Assembly: GCA_005879675.1 (NCBI GenBank)
Contig: VBJE01000182.1
Location: forward strand, 1-24,217
Source of the DNA: Chloroflexota bacterium
GTDB lineage: Bacteria > Chloroflexota > Dormibacteria > Dormibacterales > Dormibacteraceae
DNA length: 24,217 nucleotides
Direction of reading: 5' to 3'
Of this stretch, positions 14,457 through 23,363 are shown piece by piece; position 1 is the stretch's first letter, and every line of letters starts with the position of its first letter. The notes under the pieces are model-generated. The model saw only the letters and a list, made by a program, of their open reading frames with translations, had not been told where the DNA came from and made no database searches. Position numbers and translations under genes: made by a program.

Positions 14457-14636
14457 ATGGCCAAGCAATGCGCGATCTGCGGCAAGACGCCGCAGTACGG
14501 ACACCACGTCAGCCACGCCAAGAACCGGGTCAACCGGAGGTTCCTGCCCAACCTGCAGATGGGCCGCGTGACCGTGTCTGGGAAGACCTTTCGCGCGCGG
14601 GTCTGCACGCGCTGCCTGAGGACGTACTCGGTCTAG
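14457..14636 (+). CDS. rpmB: 50S ribosomal protein L28
   Basis: A 59-residue L28 of the four-cysteine (zinc) type: CAIC at residues 5-8 and CTRC at 50-53. The conserved core GHHVSHAKNRVNRRFLPNLQ binds rRNA in the large subunit. Start ATG 14457 has GGAAGG 6 bases upstream. It is divergent from asp23-fakA, as in Bacillus. Its TAG stop shares CTAG with the convergent deacetylase stop, so the two genes overlap by 4 bases. Confidence 0.97.
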   Translation: MAKQCAICGKTPQYGHHVSHAKNRVNRRFLPNLQMGRVTVSGKTFRARVCTRCLRTYSV

Positions 14637-15742
14637 CCGAAGTCCATTCCGTGGACCTCGCCCAGCCGGCCGAGGTCCTTGCGCAAGGCGTGCCACACAC
14701 GTTCCTGGGCCTCGCCGCCGGGAACGACCGTGGTGGGATCGTTGACCTCGGCGGCCAGCTCTGGGTGCTCGACCATCTCCGCGAACAGGAGGGTCCACGC
14801 GCGGGGCACGACCTCATAGACGGCGTAGCCGCCCCCTCCCAACGCCAGCCACCTTCCTTCGCAAAGCTCGTGGGCCAGCTCGTGGAAGACCTGGCCCACG
14901 CGAGGCCAGATGCGCGTCGTGTTCGCCAGGTGCGCGAGCGGATCCAGGTGGTGCGAGTCGCACCCGTCCTGGGTGACGAGCACTGTCGGCTTGAACCGTC
15001 GTAACAATGCGGGCACGACCTTCTCGAACGCCAGCAGCCACGGCTCGTCCCACGTGTAGGGCATGAACGGGACGTTGGCCGCCGAACCTCTGCCCGGACC
15101 GACACCGGCGTCTTGAGGAAACCCGGTCCCGGGAAACAGCCAGTGCCCACTCTCGTGCATGCTGATGGTCAGCACGTCCGGGTCGGCCTGGAAGATGTGC
15201 TCCACCCCGTCGCCGTGATGCACATCGACATCCACGTACGCGACGCGATGCCCGCGCCGCTTCAGCCACTCGCACGCGACGGCGGCGTCGTTGTACGTGC
15301 AGAAACCCGACGCGCGGTCGCGGTGCGCGTGGTGCAGACCGCCCGAGGGGCTGAAGGCGTGGAGCGCGGCGCCACCCTCTACCGCCTCGGCGGCGACGAG
15401 TGACGCGCCGACGACCAGCGACGTGCCTTCGTGCAGCTCGTCGGAGATGGGATTGTCCGCCGAGGCGTAGCCGGCGGCCTTGATCGCCAGCGGCGAGACG
15501 GTGCGGCGCTTCGCGGGGTCGCTGAGCGTGCGCACCAGCTCGACGTACTCGGGCGCGTGCACCAGCTCGAGCTCCCTTGTCGTCGCGGCGCGGGGCGGCA
15601 GGAGGTGGCAGTGCTCGATGAGCCCGGTCGACTTGATGAGGTCGACGGCGAGCTTGACCCGGATCGGCTGCAAAGGGTGCTCGTCGGAGAGGTGATGCTT
15701 CATCAGCGCCTCGCCGTAGACGAGGGCGACCGGCCCCGACAC
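14633..15742 (-). CDS. AcuC-like class I histone-deacetylase family protein
   Basis: A 369-residue zinc amidohydrolase of the HDAC/AcuC family, which removes acetyl groups from protein lysines such as acetyl-CoA synthetase in Bacillus. Zinc and catalytic motifs are present: GGLHHAHRDRASGFCTYND (His137, His138 pair) and VDVDVHHGDGVE (Asp173, His175), with QDGCDSHHLDPLAHL later and LALGGGGY near the end. Start GTG 15742, only 23 bases from the divergent ftcD start. No acs gene is nearby, so the true substrate is unknown. Confidence 0.92.
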   Translation of the reverse strand: MSGPVALVYGEALMKHHLSDEHPLQPIRVKLAVDLIKSTGLIEHCHLLPPRAATTRELELVHAPEYVELVRTLSDPAKRRTVSPLAIKAAGYASADNPISDELHEGTSLVVGASLVAAEAVEGGAALHAFSPSGGLHHAHRDRASGFCTYNDAAVACEWLKRRGHRVAYVDVDVHHGDGVEHIFQADPDVLTISMHESGHWLFPGTGFPQDAGVGPGRGSAANVPFMPYTWDEPWLLAFEKVVPALLRRFKPTVLVTQDGCDSHHLDPLAHLANTTRIWPRVGQVFHELAHELCEGRWLALGGGGYAVYEVVPRAWTLLFAEMVEHPELAAEVNDPTTVVPGGEAQERVWHALRKDLGRLGEVHGMDFG

Positions 15743-15765
15743 GGGAACTTACGCTAACGGTTCAC

Positions 15766-16863
15766 GTGATCGAGCTCTTCGAGTCGGTGCCCAACTTCTC
15801 CGAGGGCCGGCGGGACGACGTGATCGCGGACCTCGCGGCGCTGGCCGCCCCGGCGCACCTGCTTGACGTCGACGCGGACCCCGATCACAACCGCGTCGTC
15901 ATAACGCTCGCGGGCTCCGCCGGCGACCTCTCGGAGGCGCTCCTTGGCGCCATCCTCGTCGCCAGGAAGCGCATCGACCTGCGGGCACATCACGGTGTCC
16001 ATCCGCGGATCGGGGCAGCCGATGTGGTGCCGATCGTGCCGCTCGGCGACGCATCCCTCGATCGGGCGCGTGAGGTGGCGCACGAGCTGGGCGAGCAAGT
16101 CTGGACCGAGCTACGCGTGCCCGTGTACTTCTACGGCCACGGCGAAGGCCGGACGCTCGCTGATATCCGCGCCGGACGGGTGCCGCTCAGCCTCGGCGGT
16201 CCTGCCCTCCACCCCACCGCGGGAGCGGTGAGCATCGGGGCACGGCCGCCGCTCGTCGCGTTCAACGTCATCCTCTACGACACGGATCTGGTCGCGGCCC
16301 GAGCGCTGGCGCGGTCGATCCGCGAGTCAGGCGCCGGCCTACGCGGCGTGCAGGCGCTGGCGTTTCCCTTGTCGGGCGAACGTGTGCAGCTGTCGATGAA
16401 CCTGTTCCGTGTCGATGTGACTTCACCCGCGGACGTGATCGCGGAGCTCGAACGCCGAGGCGTCGCCATGGGCGCGGAGCAGGTCGTCGGGCTCTGCCCC
16501 GCGGCGGCGGCGACAGCGGCCGCGTCCGGCCGCCTGCTCGAAGGCCGACTTGCCGCGGCCGCGGCCCGGCCGGCCGCGAGGCAGGTGCGACTGCGTGGCC
16601 GCGAGGAGCACAACGCGCTCGCGGATCGGCTGCAGAAGGAGGCGGATGGCCTTTACCGGCTGGCTGCCGACCAGGACGAGATGCTCGCCGGCGCCGAGCG
16701 CGCGGCCGCCATCGTCCGCGTCCTTGCGGCGGCCGGCGTCACGGACGAGGAGGTCGACACCATCCTCCTTGTCGCGGCTCGCGGCCTCCGGAAGGCGATC
16801 ACGCCTGCCACGGCGGCGGTCTACAAGGCACGGGTCGACGCGCTGGACGCGCGGTTAGGGTGA
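15766..16863 (+). CDS. ftcD: Glutamate formimidoyltransferase with helical C-terminal extension
   Basis: Moves a formimino group from formiminoglutamate to tetrahydrofolate in histidine breakdown. VPNFSEGR opens the enzyme domain; AHHGVHPRIGAADVVP holds the catalytic His79 (His82 in pig enzyme); VPVYFYGHGEGRTLADIRAG and PTAGAVSIGARPPLVAFNV follow. That part ends around residue 275. About 85 further helical residues (LRGREEHNALADRL to the end) are not the cyclodeaminase domain and are not recognised. Start GTG 15766 with no Shine-Dalgarno. No hut genes are nearby. The 3' end overlaps the convergent LiaF-like gene by 9 bases. Confidence 0.88.
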   Translation: MIELFESVPNFSEGRRDDVIADLAALAAPAHLLDVDADPDHNRVVITLAGSAGDLSEALLGAILVARKRIDLRAHHGVHPRIGAADVVPIVPLGDASLDRAREVAHELGEQVWTELRVPVYFYGHGEGRTLADIRAGRVPLSLGGPALHPTAGAVSIGARPPLVAFNVILYDTDLVAARALARSIRESGAGLRGVQALAFPLSGERVQLSMNLFRVDVTSPADVIAELERRGVAMGAEQVVGLCPAAAATAAASGRLLEGRLAAAAARPAARQVRLRGREEHNALADRLQKEADGLYRLAADQDEMLAGAERAAAIVRVLAAAGVTDEEVDTILLVAARGLRKAITPATAAVYKARVDALDARLG

Positions 16864-17769
16864 TTCGGTCGTCGCGTCCCAGGTCACGGTGCAGGCTCCC
16901 CCGTTGACCTCGATCTCGTAAGAATCCGTGACGTCGCCCAGCCCCTTCGACTGGTAGGTGAGGCTTCCGATGCCTCGCTGCGTCTGCCCAAAAGCGTTGA
17001 GCGTCACCGCACCACCTGAAATCCGAACCGAGCCCTGGACTCCGGACTGGGTATGCAGGCTCACGGTCAGCGCCCCTCCGTTGATCTGGACAGGCACGTG
17101 GCCTGAGGGTTGGCCCAGGGTGATCTCGTCCCTGCTCGCGCCCGTGTTGAGCGTGAGCGACGTGACGTGCAGGCGGGCGGCGTTGATCGAGGTGCTCGCC
17201 GACCCGGTGTTGAGATCCAGCTGCCACGCGACGGCGGGATTCAGGTCGAGGCGAAGCTCGAACTTGCGGCTCTGGAAGAAGGGAAAGCTGTTCCGCTGGC
17301 TGATCACCAGCCGCCTCGCCGCGCGATCGAGCCGCACCTCAGGCTTCTGTCCGCCGTAGTCGATGTGCGCGCGGAACAGGTCGGCGCCGATGTCCGTGGT
17401 GCCGTTGACGGTGATCGTCGCCCCGCCGGCGTCAATCTCGGCGGCCGCCGCGGTCAGGCCGCCCACCTGGTCCGACGCGTCGAGCGTGTGTGTCGCCGAG
17501 GGAGTCGGTCCGACGGCCACGTACGCGGCCGCGCCGCCGATCGCCAGCAGGACGATGAGGGCAGCGGCGACATCGCCCGCGACCCCATGGACGGTGCGGC
17601 GCACGATCAGCTCGAGACCGATCACCACCAGGATGAGCGGCCACAGGTCGATGATCTGCGCCAGGCGCTCGACCGGGATCTGGCCGGTGTTGACCAGCAG
17701 GGCGACGACGCCGGCGAGGATGAGGAGCGCCGGCCAGAAGAAGCTTCGGTAGCGATAGGTGTAGCGCAT
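16855..17769 (-). CDS. LiaF-like protein: three membrane helices plus toastrack-type beta domain
   Basis: The 304-residue third gene of a LiaF-like operon. Residues about 11-57 are the paired membrane helices FFWPALLILAGVVALLVNTG and DLWPLILVVIGLELIVRR (LiaI/LiaF module). A third helix lies at about 66-86. Residues about 95-304 are a right-handed repetitive beta domain with recurrent NTGS/GGALTV/GGAVTLNAFGQTQRG turns, as in DUF4097/LiaF toastrack domains. Such proteins act at the membrane in envelope-stress sensing. ATG 17769 is 3 bases after the upstream paralog's stop. The exact signal is unknown. Confidence 0.8.
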   Translation of the reverse strand: MRYTYRYRSFFWPALLILAGVVALLVNTGQIPVERLAQIIDLWPLILVVIGLELIVRRTVHGVAGDVAAALIVLLAIGGAAAYVAVGPTPSATHTLDASDQVGGLTAAAAEIDAGGATITVNGTTDIGADLFRAHIDYGGQKPEVRLDRAARRLVISQRNSFPFFQSRKFELRLDLNPAVAWQLDLNTGSASTSINAARLHVTSLTLNTGASRDEITLGQPSGHVPVQINGGALTVSLHTQSGVQGSVRISGGAVTLNAFGQTQRGIGSLTYQSKGLGDVTDSYEIEVNGGACTVTWDATTESP

Positions 17770-17772
17770 CGA

Positions 17773-18573
17773 TCAGCGGCCGCTGACTTCGACGTTGATC
17801 GAGCCGCCGGACACGGTGACGTCGTAGCGGTCGGCCGCGGCGTCGAAGCCGTCGGACTTCCAGCTGCGCGACCCGATCCCGTCGTGGCGCGAGCCGTCGG
17901 CGCGCAGCTGGACGGCCCCGCCTGACGCCTGCACCTGCATGGGCACGCCCGCGGGCCGCGTGATGCCTACGGTCAGCGCGCCACCCTGGACATGGACCGG
18001 CACGGTGCCTTTCGGCGGGCCGAGGGCGATGTCGATGTGGCTTGCGCCGGTGCGGCAGCTGAAGCCGTTGATCGACCCGCTCGAGAGGTCGAATTGGCCG
18101 CGGATGGCGCCCGTGGCGCAGCTCACCTCCCAGGGGATGGCCTCGGCGAGCCTGGCGTCGACGTGCAGGCGTCGCGCCCCCATGAACCAGTCGGGGCGCT
18201 GGCTGATCCTGACGGTGCCTGTGCTCCGGTCGAGTGCAACCTCGGGAGGAGTCCCGGCGTGCTCGATATGGACCCTGTAGAGCTGGTCGTCTTCGAGCGA
18301 GGCCGAGCGAACGTCTATCCGCGCGGAGCCGAGAGCCATCTCGAGCTTGGCTTGCGCGAGCCCATCACGCGCCTCCGCGCTGTCCACGTCCGCCGAGGCG
18401 CTCCCCGGCCCGATGCGGGCGAGGAGCAGCCACGCGCCGAGCGCTATGAGCAGGAGCGGCCAGATCACGTTCCAGTCCAGGTTGTTGAGGACGCCCAGGT
18501 TGGCGAGCAGGAAGAGGACGCCGATGATGACGAGGACGCCGCCCCACCAGATGCTCGGGTTTCGGTTCCACAT
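17773..18573 (-). CDS. LiaF-like protein: two membrane helices plus toastrack-type beta domain
   Basis: The 266-residue second gene of the operon and a paralog of the next one. Residues about 9-53 are the two LiaI-like helices (IWWGGVLVIIGVLFLLANLG, VIWPLLLIALGAWLLLARIG). From about residue 60 comes the beta domain with repeated GS/GG-turn strands (FDLSSGSINGFSCRTGASHIDIALG, VQGGALTVGI, ASGGAVQLRADGSRHDGIGSRSWKSDG), ending VSGGSINVEVSG. The shared GIGS-x-x-x-x-SxG block links it clearly to the downstream gene. ATG 18573 is 4 bases after the small upstream gene's stop. Confidence 0.8.
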   Translation of the reverse strand: MWNRNPSIWWGGVLVIIGVLFLLANLGVLNNLDWNVIWPLLLIALGAWLLLARIGPGSASADVDSAEARDGLAQAKLEMALGSARIDVRSASLEDDQLYRVHIEHAGTPPEVALDRSTGTVRISQRPDWFMGARRLHVDARLAEAIPWEVSCATGAIRGQFDLSSGSINGFSCRTGASHIDIALGPPKGTVPVHVQGGALTVGITRPAGVPMQVQASGGAVQLRADGSRHDGIGSRSWKSDGFDAAADRYDVTVSGGSINVEVSGR

Positions 18574-18577
18574 GGCC

Positions 18578-18751
18578 TCAGCGCCAGGTGCGACGCAGGA
18601 TGAGCCAGACGCCCAGCCCGATGAGGACCAGCGGCCAGAAGATGTCCGGGCGCAGCCAGTCCAGCAGGCCGAGGTTACGGAGCAGGAAGTAGACCCCGAC
18701 CAGCACGATGACCGCCGGCCAGAAGAACTCGTTCCGCCAGTACCGTCTCAC
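18578..18751 (-). CDS. Small LiaI-like two-helix membrane protein
   Basis: A 57-residue protein from GTG 18751. Two membrane helices, EFFWPAVIVLVGVYFLLRNLG and IFWPLVLIGLGVWLILRR, have the same FWP...LL-N-LG...WPL...LxRR pattern as the N-terminal modules of the next two genes but no beta domain. It is the first gene of the operon, 4 bases before its paralog. Too short to be picked up by many gene finders. Confidence 0.8.
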   Translation of the reverse strand: MRRYWRNEFFWPAVIVLVGVYFLLRNLGLLDWLRPDIFWPLVLIGLGVWLILRRTWR

Positions 18752-18775
18752 CGGCGCCAGTCTATTGCGTTCCCC

Positions 18776-21644
18776 TCAGACGGGCGCGACGACCTCGAAC
18801 AGCCCGGGTCTCTCCTTGCGAGCCTCCTCGATGAGGTCGGCGCCGGCCACGGTGGTCTGCACCGCGGGCGCGCCCAGGAAATAGGTCCGCGTCACGCGCT
18901 TCAGGTCTTCGGCCGTGACCTGGAGAAGGCGCTGCTTGAAGCGCTCGCGCGCCTCGCGCGTGAACCCGGTGGAGCGGTTGGTCGCTTCGCGGCGGCCCTT
19001 GATGTCCGGCGACTCGAGCGGGTCGACGTCTCCGCACGCACCGAGGATCGCCTCCGTCAGCGCATCGGCGTCGATGTCGCCCTCGGTCACCCAGCGAACC
19101 GCCTGGTCGAAGACGTCGTAAGTGCGGACGATGTTCGGGTCGCGATACGACCCGAAGTAGAAGGTCCCGTTGCCGACGCCGGCCTGCGCATAGCCGCCAT
19201 AAGCGCCGCCTTTCTCGCGCAGCTCACGATGCAGGAACGTATCGCGGAGGTAGTTGGCGAGAACGAGGAGCACCGGCGAGTCCTGGTGGGTGTAGCGGAC
19301 CGTCTTGAAGATGCGCACGTTGAACGCGACCGGCACGGGCGCGACTCGAGCCTCCGGCGCCAGCTCGAGCGGTGCGACGGGTGCGGGCTGGCCACCCGCG
19401 CCGCCCGCGGGAAGGGCCGCGACCATTCCGGCCAGCAGCTCACGGAGCGGCTGGATCATGGCCTCCTCGCACGTGACGATGATGCGCAGCCTCGTCGAGG
19501 CGCGCGAGGCGCCGCATCGTGTGCAGCATGCCGATGCCCTGGAGGCGGTCGTTGATCGCGCCCTCGGAGCTGAGCTTGGAGTGCGCGCGAAGCAGCGCGA
19601 ACTGGAAACCCAGGCCGGCGATCGAGGTCTCGAGGCGGGTGCTGATCTCGGCGATGACCTCCTTCAGGCGCTTCGGCTTCACGTCGAGCCGCGCCACGAG
19701 GTCGGTGACGAGCTCGATGAAGGGCTGGGCGTTCCGGTCGAGCGCGCGACCCGACACGACAAACGACTGCAGGTAGTCGTCGCGCGCCGCGAGGGACTGG
19801 ATCTGCGCCGCGGCGCCGATCCCACCCGTGGTGGCCGCGATGCGCGTCGCGATCTCGGCGTAGTCCTGGCCGGCAGCTCCGCTCTGGGTGAGCACGCGAC
19901 TGAACAGCGGGAGCAGGTCCTTCTGCTCCGTGCTGAGCCGCGAGAAATCGCTTCGCACGTCGAGGTAGGTGATGCCGTTCGTCGGCTGGGGATAGAACTC
20001 GACCGTCGCCGTGCGGAGGCTGGCGTCGCGGCTGGGCACGTCCTCGAACTTCATCGGGATGTCGGCGAGCTCGAGAGTGGGCAGCGAGGAGAGGTCCTGC
20101 TTCGCCTCCTGCTCGGCCTTGAGCCGGAGCGCGTCCTCGACGATCCCTTTTCGCTCGGCGTCGGTGAGGCGGGATTCGATCGCCGCGAGACGATCCATCT
20201 CGGCCTGGCGCTGGCGCTCCTCGAGCTGGGTGTCCGGGACGGCGGTCAGCAGCGCGCGGTGCGGGTTGTCGAGCAGCTCGGCGCGGATGAGGGTCTCGAA
20301 GAAGCGGCCTTCGGCGCGGGCCTTCTCGAGGCGCTCCAGGTCGGCGTCGAAGTCGAGGGCGGCGACAGGATCGCCCTCGTAGTGGTACGCGGGCAGGCTC
20401 GCGAACAGCAGGCGAAGCGCGTAGGGAAAGCCGGCGTTGGAGCGCTCGCGCTTCTCGAACTCGAGATGGTGGATCGCGGCGTCGACCTGCTCCTTTTCCA
20501 CGCCGTTGTCCGCCAGCCGCTTCAGCGTGTCGAGCACGACCTCCTGAACCTTCTCGGCGTCCTCGGCCACGATGCCCTTGAGACCGGCGCCGAAGACCGA
20601 TTCCTTGTAATCGTCCTGCAGCCCGCTACCGTCGGCCAGCGCGCTGCCGAGGCCCGAGTCGATGAGCGCTTTACGGAGTGGCGAGCCGGCGTTCGACAGC
20701 AGCACCTCGGCAAGGACCTTCATTGCCAGCGAGCGGAACGAGTCCGCGCTCGGCACCGTGACCCACGCAGTCAGCGCCTGCGCCTTGCGCGAGTTGTCCT
20801 CGGTCGCGGAGGCCGGGTAGGGCTCGACCGCGGCCATCGGCTTCGCCGCCCGCGCGACGTCCGGGATCTTGGCGTCGATCTCCATACGCTGGAACCGCGC
20901 TAGCGCGTCGCGCTCGATCGCCTCGAGCGTGACCTCGAGCGCCTGGTTGCCGTAGGTGTAGAAGCGCGCGTTGCTCGGGTGGTAGTGCCGCGCGTGAAAC
21001 GCGCGCAGGTTTTCCCAGGTGAGGTTGGGGATGTCCTGCGGGTCGCCGCCGGAGATGTGCTGGTAGGGCAAGTCTTTGAAGAGCGTCTTGCCGATCGCGC
21101 GATCGACGGCCGAGGACGAGGTCGCCAGGGCGCCTTTCATCTCGTTGAAAACCACGCCCTTGTACCGCAGCCCGCTCTCAGGGTCAGTGGGCTCTTCAAA
21201 CTCGAAGCGGATCCCCTCCTGCTTGAAGGAGTCTTCGTCGAGTCGCGGGAAGAAGGTCGCATCGAGGTAGACCTCGAGGAGGTTCACGTAGTCCTTGGCG
21301 TTGCGGGTGCTGAACAGGTACATCGTCCAGTCGGCGCCCGTGAGCGCGTTCATGAACGTCGCGAGGGTGCGTCGGGTCATGCTGAAGAAGGGGTCGCGGA
21401 CAGGAAAACGCTGCGAGCCCGCGAGGACCACGTGCTCGAGGATGTGCGCGACGCCGGTGGAGTCCGGTGGTGGCGTCGAGAAAAAGACGGCGAAGGCGTT
21501 GTTGTCGTCGGGGCACTGGATGTGGATGTGCTTCGCGCCCGTGCGCTGGTGCTCGAGTTCGAGGTACTCGCCCTCGAGCCGTGCCAGCGGTTCCCGGCGC
21601 GTGATCGTGTAACCGCCGATCGTGCTCGAGGCTGTGATTCCCAT
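18776..21644 (-). pseudogene. M16C (presequence-protease-like) metalloprotease, frame-disrupted
   Basis: A PreP/insulinase-type peptidase that would degrade peptides with a zinc ion. ATG 21644 begins MGITASSTIGGYTITRREPL. The inverted zinc motif HILEH (His67, Glu70, His71) and NEMKGA follow. The frame runs with full family similarity to RRLARLDEA near 19490, then stops at 19440 in nonsense. A second frame takes over with LRIIVTCEEAMIQPLRELL and carries the proper C-terminal domain (REKGGAYGGYAQAG, DRNP-like RDPNIVRTYDVF) to the stop at 18776. Some residues between are missing. As written the enzyme is split; a sequence or assembly error or a real deletion is possible. Divergent from the PPOX gene by 28 bases. 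Confidence 0.8.
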
Positions 21645-21672
21645 GTGAACTGTTGAGTCTAGGATTTGACTC

Positions 21673-21972
21673 GTGTTCAGCGCGGCTGAGCTCGAATTTC
21701 TGCGCTCGCAGCGGATCGCGCGCATCGGCACGGTGGGGCCCTCGGGCTGGCCGCACGTTGTGCCGGTCATGTACACGATGAACGACGATGGATCGCTGGA
21801 CTTCGACGTCGACGGCGTGAAGTTGCGCAACCTGACCGCGGAGCCGCGCGCGGCGATGGTCGTCGACGCGATGGGACCGAAGCGGGGCGTGGCGATGCAG
21901 GGCCGGGTTGAGCTGCTGGCGCCGGAGAGGGCGCGGATGAAGCCGGAGCGGAAGTTCTCCTGGGGCCTGTGA
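21673..21972 (+). CDS. PPOX-class (F420/FMN-binding) family protein, short
   Basis: A 99-residue split-barrel flavoprotein-like protein of the pyridoxamine-phosphate-oxidase superfamily. FLRSQRIARIGTVGPSGWPHVVPVMY and RAAMVVDAMGPKRGVAMQGRVELL, with the terminal KPERKFSWGL, match the F420-type subfamily. The usual length is about 130 residues; some 25-30 are missing between ELLAPERA and the final strand, so this may be a natural short form or an in-frame deletion. GTG 21673 has AGGA upstream. The stop overlaps the next gene's GTG. Confidence 0.75.
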   Translation: MFSAAELEFLRSQRIARIGTVGPSGWPHVVPVMYTMNDDGSLDFDVDGVKLRNLTAEPRAAMVVDAMGPKRGVAMQGRVELLAPERARMKPERKFSWGL

Positions 21973-23360
21973 CATTTCAGCTGATGTCGCGAGGCTCGGG
22001 GGCCCTCCTGCTCGGATGCCTCGCCATGATCGCGTGCAGTCCCGCGGCGCCTCCACGTTCGTCATCGCCTTCTCCCTCGGTGCTGGCCACTCCGTCCACA
22101 CCCATCTCGCTCGATTGGGCTGAGTACCATCGCGACCCTGCGCGCTCGGGCGCGGGACCGACCGAGCCCGCCCTGACGACGCCGCGCACCGCATGGAACG
22201 TCGGCGTCGACGGCGACGTCTACGCCTCGCCGCTCATCGTCGCGGGACACGTGATCGTCGCCACTGAGAACAACACGGTCTACTCGCTCGACGTGTTCAC
22301 CGGCAGCACCGTCTGGCAGCGCCACCTGGGCGAGCCCGTCGACTCGTCGACTCTGCCGTGCGGGAACATCGGGCCGGTCACGGGGATCACGGGCACGCCG
22401 GCGGCCGACACATCGTCGGGGCGGATGTACGTGGTGGCGTTCCTGCGCGGTTACCACCACGTGCTTTTTGCGCTGAGCCTGACCGACGGGTCGGTGTTGT
22501 GGCAGCAAACCATCGACCCCGCCGGGTCGACGCCGCGCGTGCAGCAGCTGCGGGCCGCACTCGCGATCGGTTCGGGATTTGTCTACGTGCCGTTCGGCGG
22601 GCTGTTCGGCGACTGCGGCGACTACCACGGATACGTGGTCGGCGTGCCGCTGGGCGGCGGACCGGCGCGGACGTACCGCGTCCCCGCTCGGACGGGCGCG
22701 AGCATCTGGACTCCGCAGGGGGCGACGATCGGCCCGGACGGGAGCGTCTATGTCGTCACGGGCAACGCCACGGCATCCTCATCGAGCTTCGACTACAGCG
22801 ATGCTGTGATCCAGCTCTCGCCAGACCTTTCGACCGTCAAGTCTTACTTCGCGCCTTCGAACTGGGTGGCTTTGAACAGCGGCGATGTCGACCTCGGGTC
22901 GACCGGCGCGGTCCTGCTGCCTTCATTGGACCGGGTGTTCGTGATCGGCAAGGAGGGCATCGGGTATCTCCTGCGACCGGGAAGCCTCGGCGGGATCGGA
23001 GGTCAGGTCGCGAGCCGCCGGATCTGCAACGGCGCCTGGGGCGGCACGGCCTGGCTCGGGTCGATGGTGTTCATCCCGTGCATCGACGGGCTTTACGCGG
23101 TCTCGGTCAGCGCATCGTCGCTCCAGGTTGCGTGGCACGCGAACCATCCGACGCTCGCGCCGCCGATGACCGCCGCGGGCGCGGTGTGGGCGATCGAGTG
23201 GCAGTCCGGGACCCTCTACGCGTTCGAGCCGTCAACCGGAAGGACGCTCTACACCACCAAGATCGGTGCCGCGAGCCGGTACTCGACGCCGGCGGCCACC
23301 GAGGGGTTCGTGGTCATGCCGGCGGGCAAGAGGGTCCTGGCGCTGTCGGTGGTGGGCTGA
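21969..23360 (+). CDS. PQQ-like beta-propeller lipoprotein
   Basis: A 463-residue secreted lipoprotein. GTG 21969 overlaps the PPOX stop (GTGA); ATG 21984 is an alternative start. A signal peptide (SRGSGALLLGCLAMIAC) ends in a lipobox with Cys23, then a Ser/Pro-rich linker. From about residue 50, repeated blades (DVYASPLIVAGHVIVATENNTVYSLD, GSVLWQQT, GRMYVVAFL, AVWAIEWQSGTLYAFEPSTGRTLY) form a PQQ/pyrrolo-quinoline-like propeller. No cofactor or enzyme residues are certain, so a binding or scaffold role is as likely as a dehydrogenase. It ends 3 bases from convergent ribH. Confidence 0.85.
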   Translation: MTFQLMSRGSGALLLGCLAMIACSPAAPPRSSSPSPSVLATPSTPISLDWAEYHRDPARSGAGPTEPALTTPRTAWNVGVDGDVYASPLIVAGHVIVATENNTVYSLDVFTGSTVWQRHLGEPVDSSTLPCGNIGPVTGITGTPAADTSSGRMYVVAFLRGYHHVLFALSLTDGSVLWQQTIDPAGSTPRVQQLRAALAIGSGFVYVPFGGLFGDCGDYHGYVVGVPLGGGPARTYRVPARTGASIWTPQGATIGPDGSVYVVTGNATASSSSFDYSDAVIQLSPDLSTVKSYFAPSNWVALNSGDVDLGSTGAVLLPSLDRVFVIGKEGIGYLLRPGSLGGIGGQVASRRICNGAWGGTAWLGSMVFIPCIDGLYAVSVSASSLQVAWHANHPTLAPPMTAAGAVWAIEWQSGTLYAFEPSTGRTLYTTKIGAASRYSTPAATEGFVVMPAGKRVLALSVVG

Positions 23361-23363
23361 GAC

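Noticed and set aside
12379..14571. Plus-strand ORF of 730 residues opposite fakA and asp23
   Set aside because: Antisense to well-conserved genes, with shadow-type composition and no domain signs.
19305..20903. Plus-strand ORF of 532 residues
   Set aside because: Antisense to the M16C protease; composition typical of a shadow frame.
21961..21984. Fusion of the PPOX and propeller genes
   Set aside because: The GTGA overlap and a full signal peptide with lipobox in the second gene show two separate proteins.
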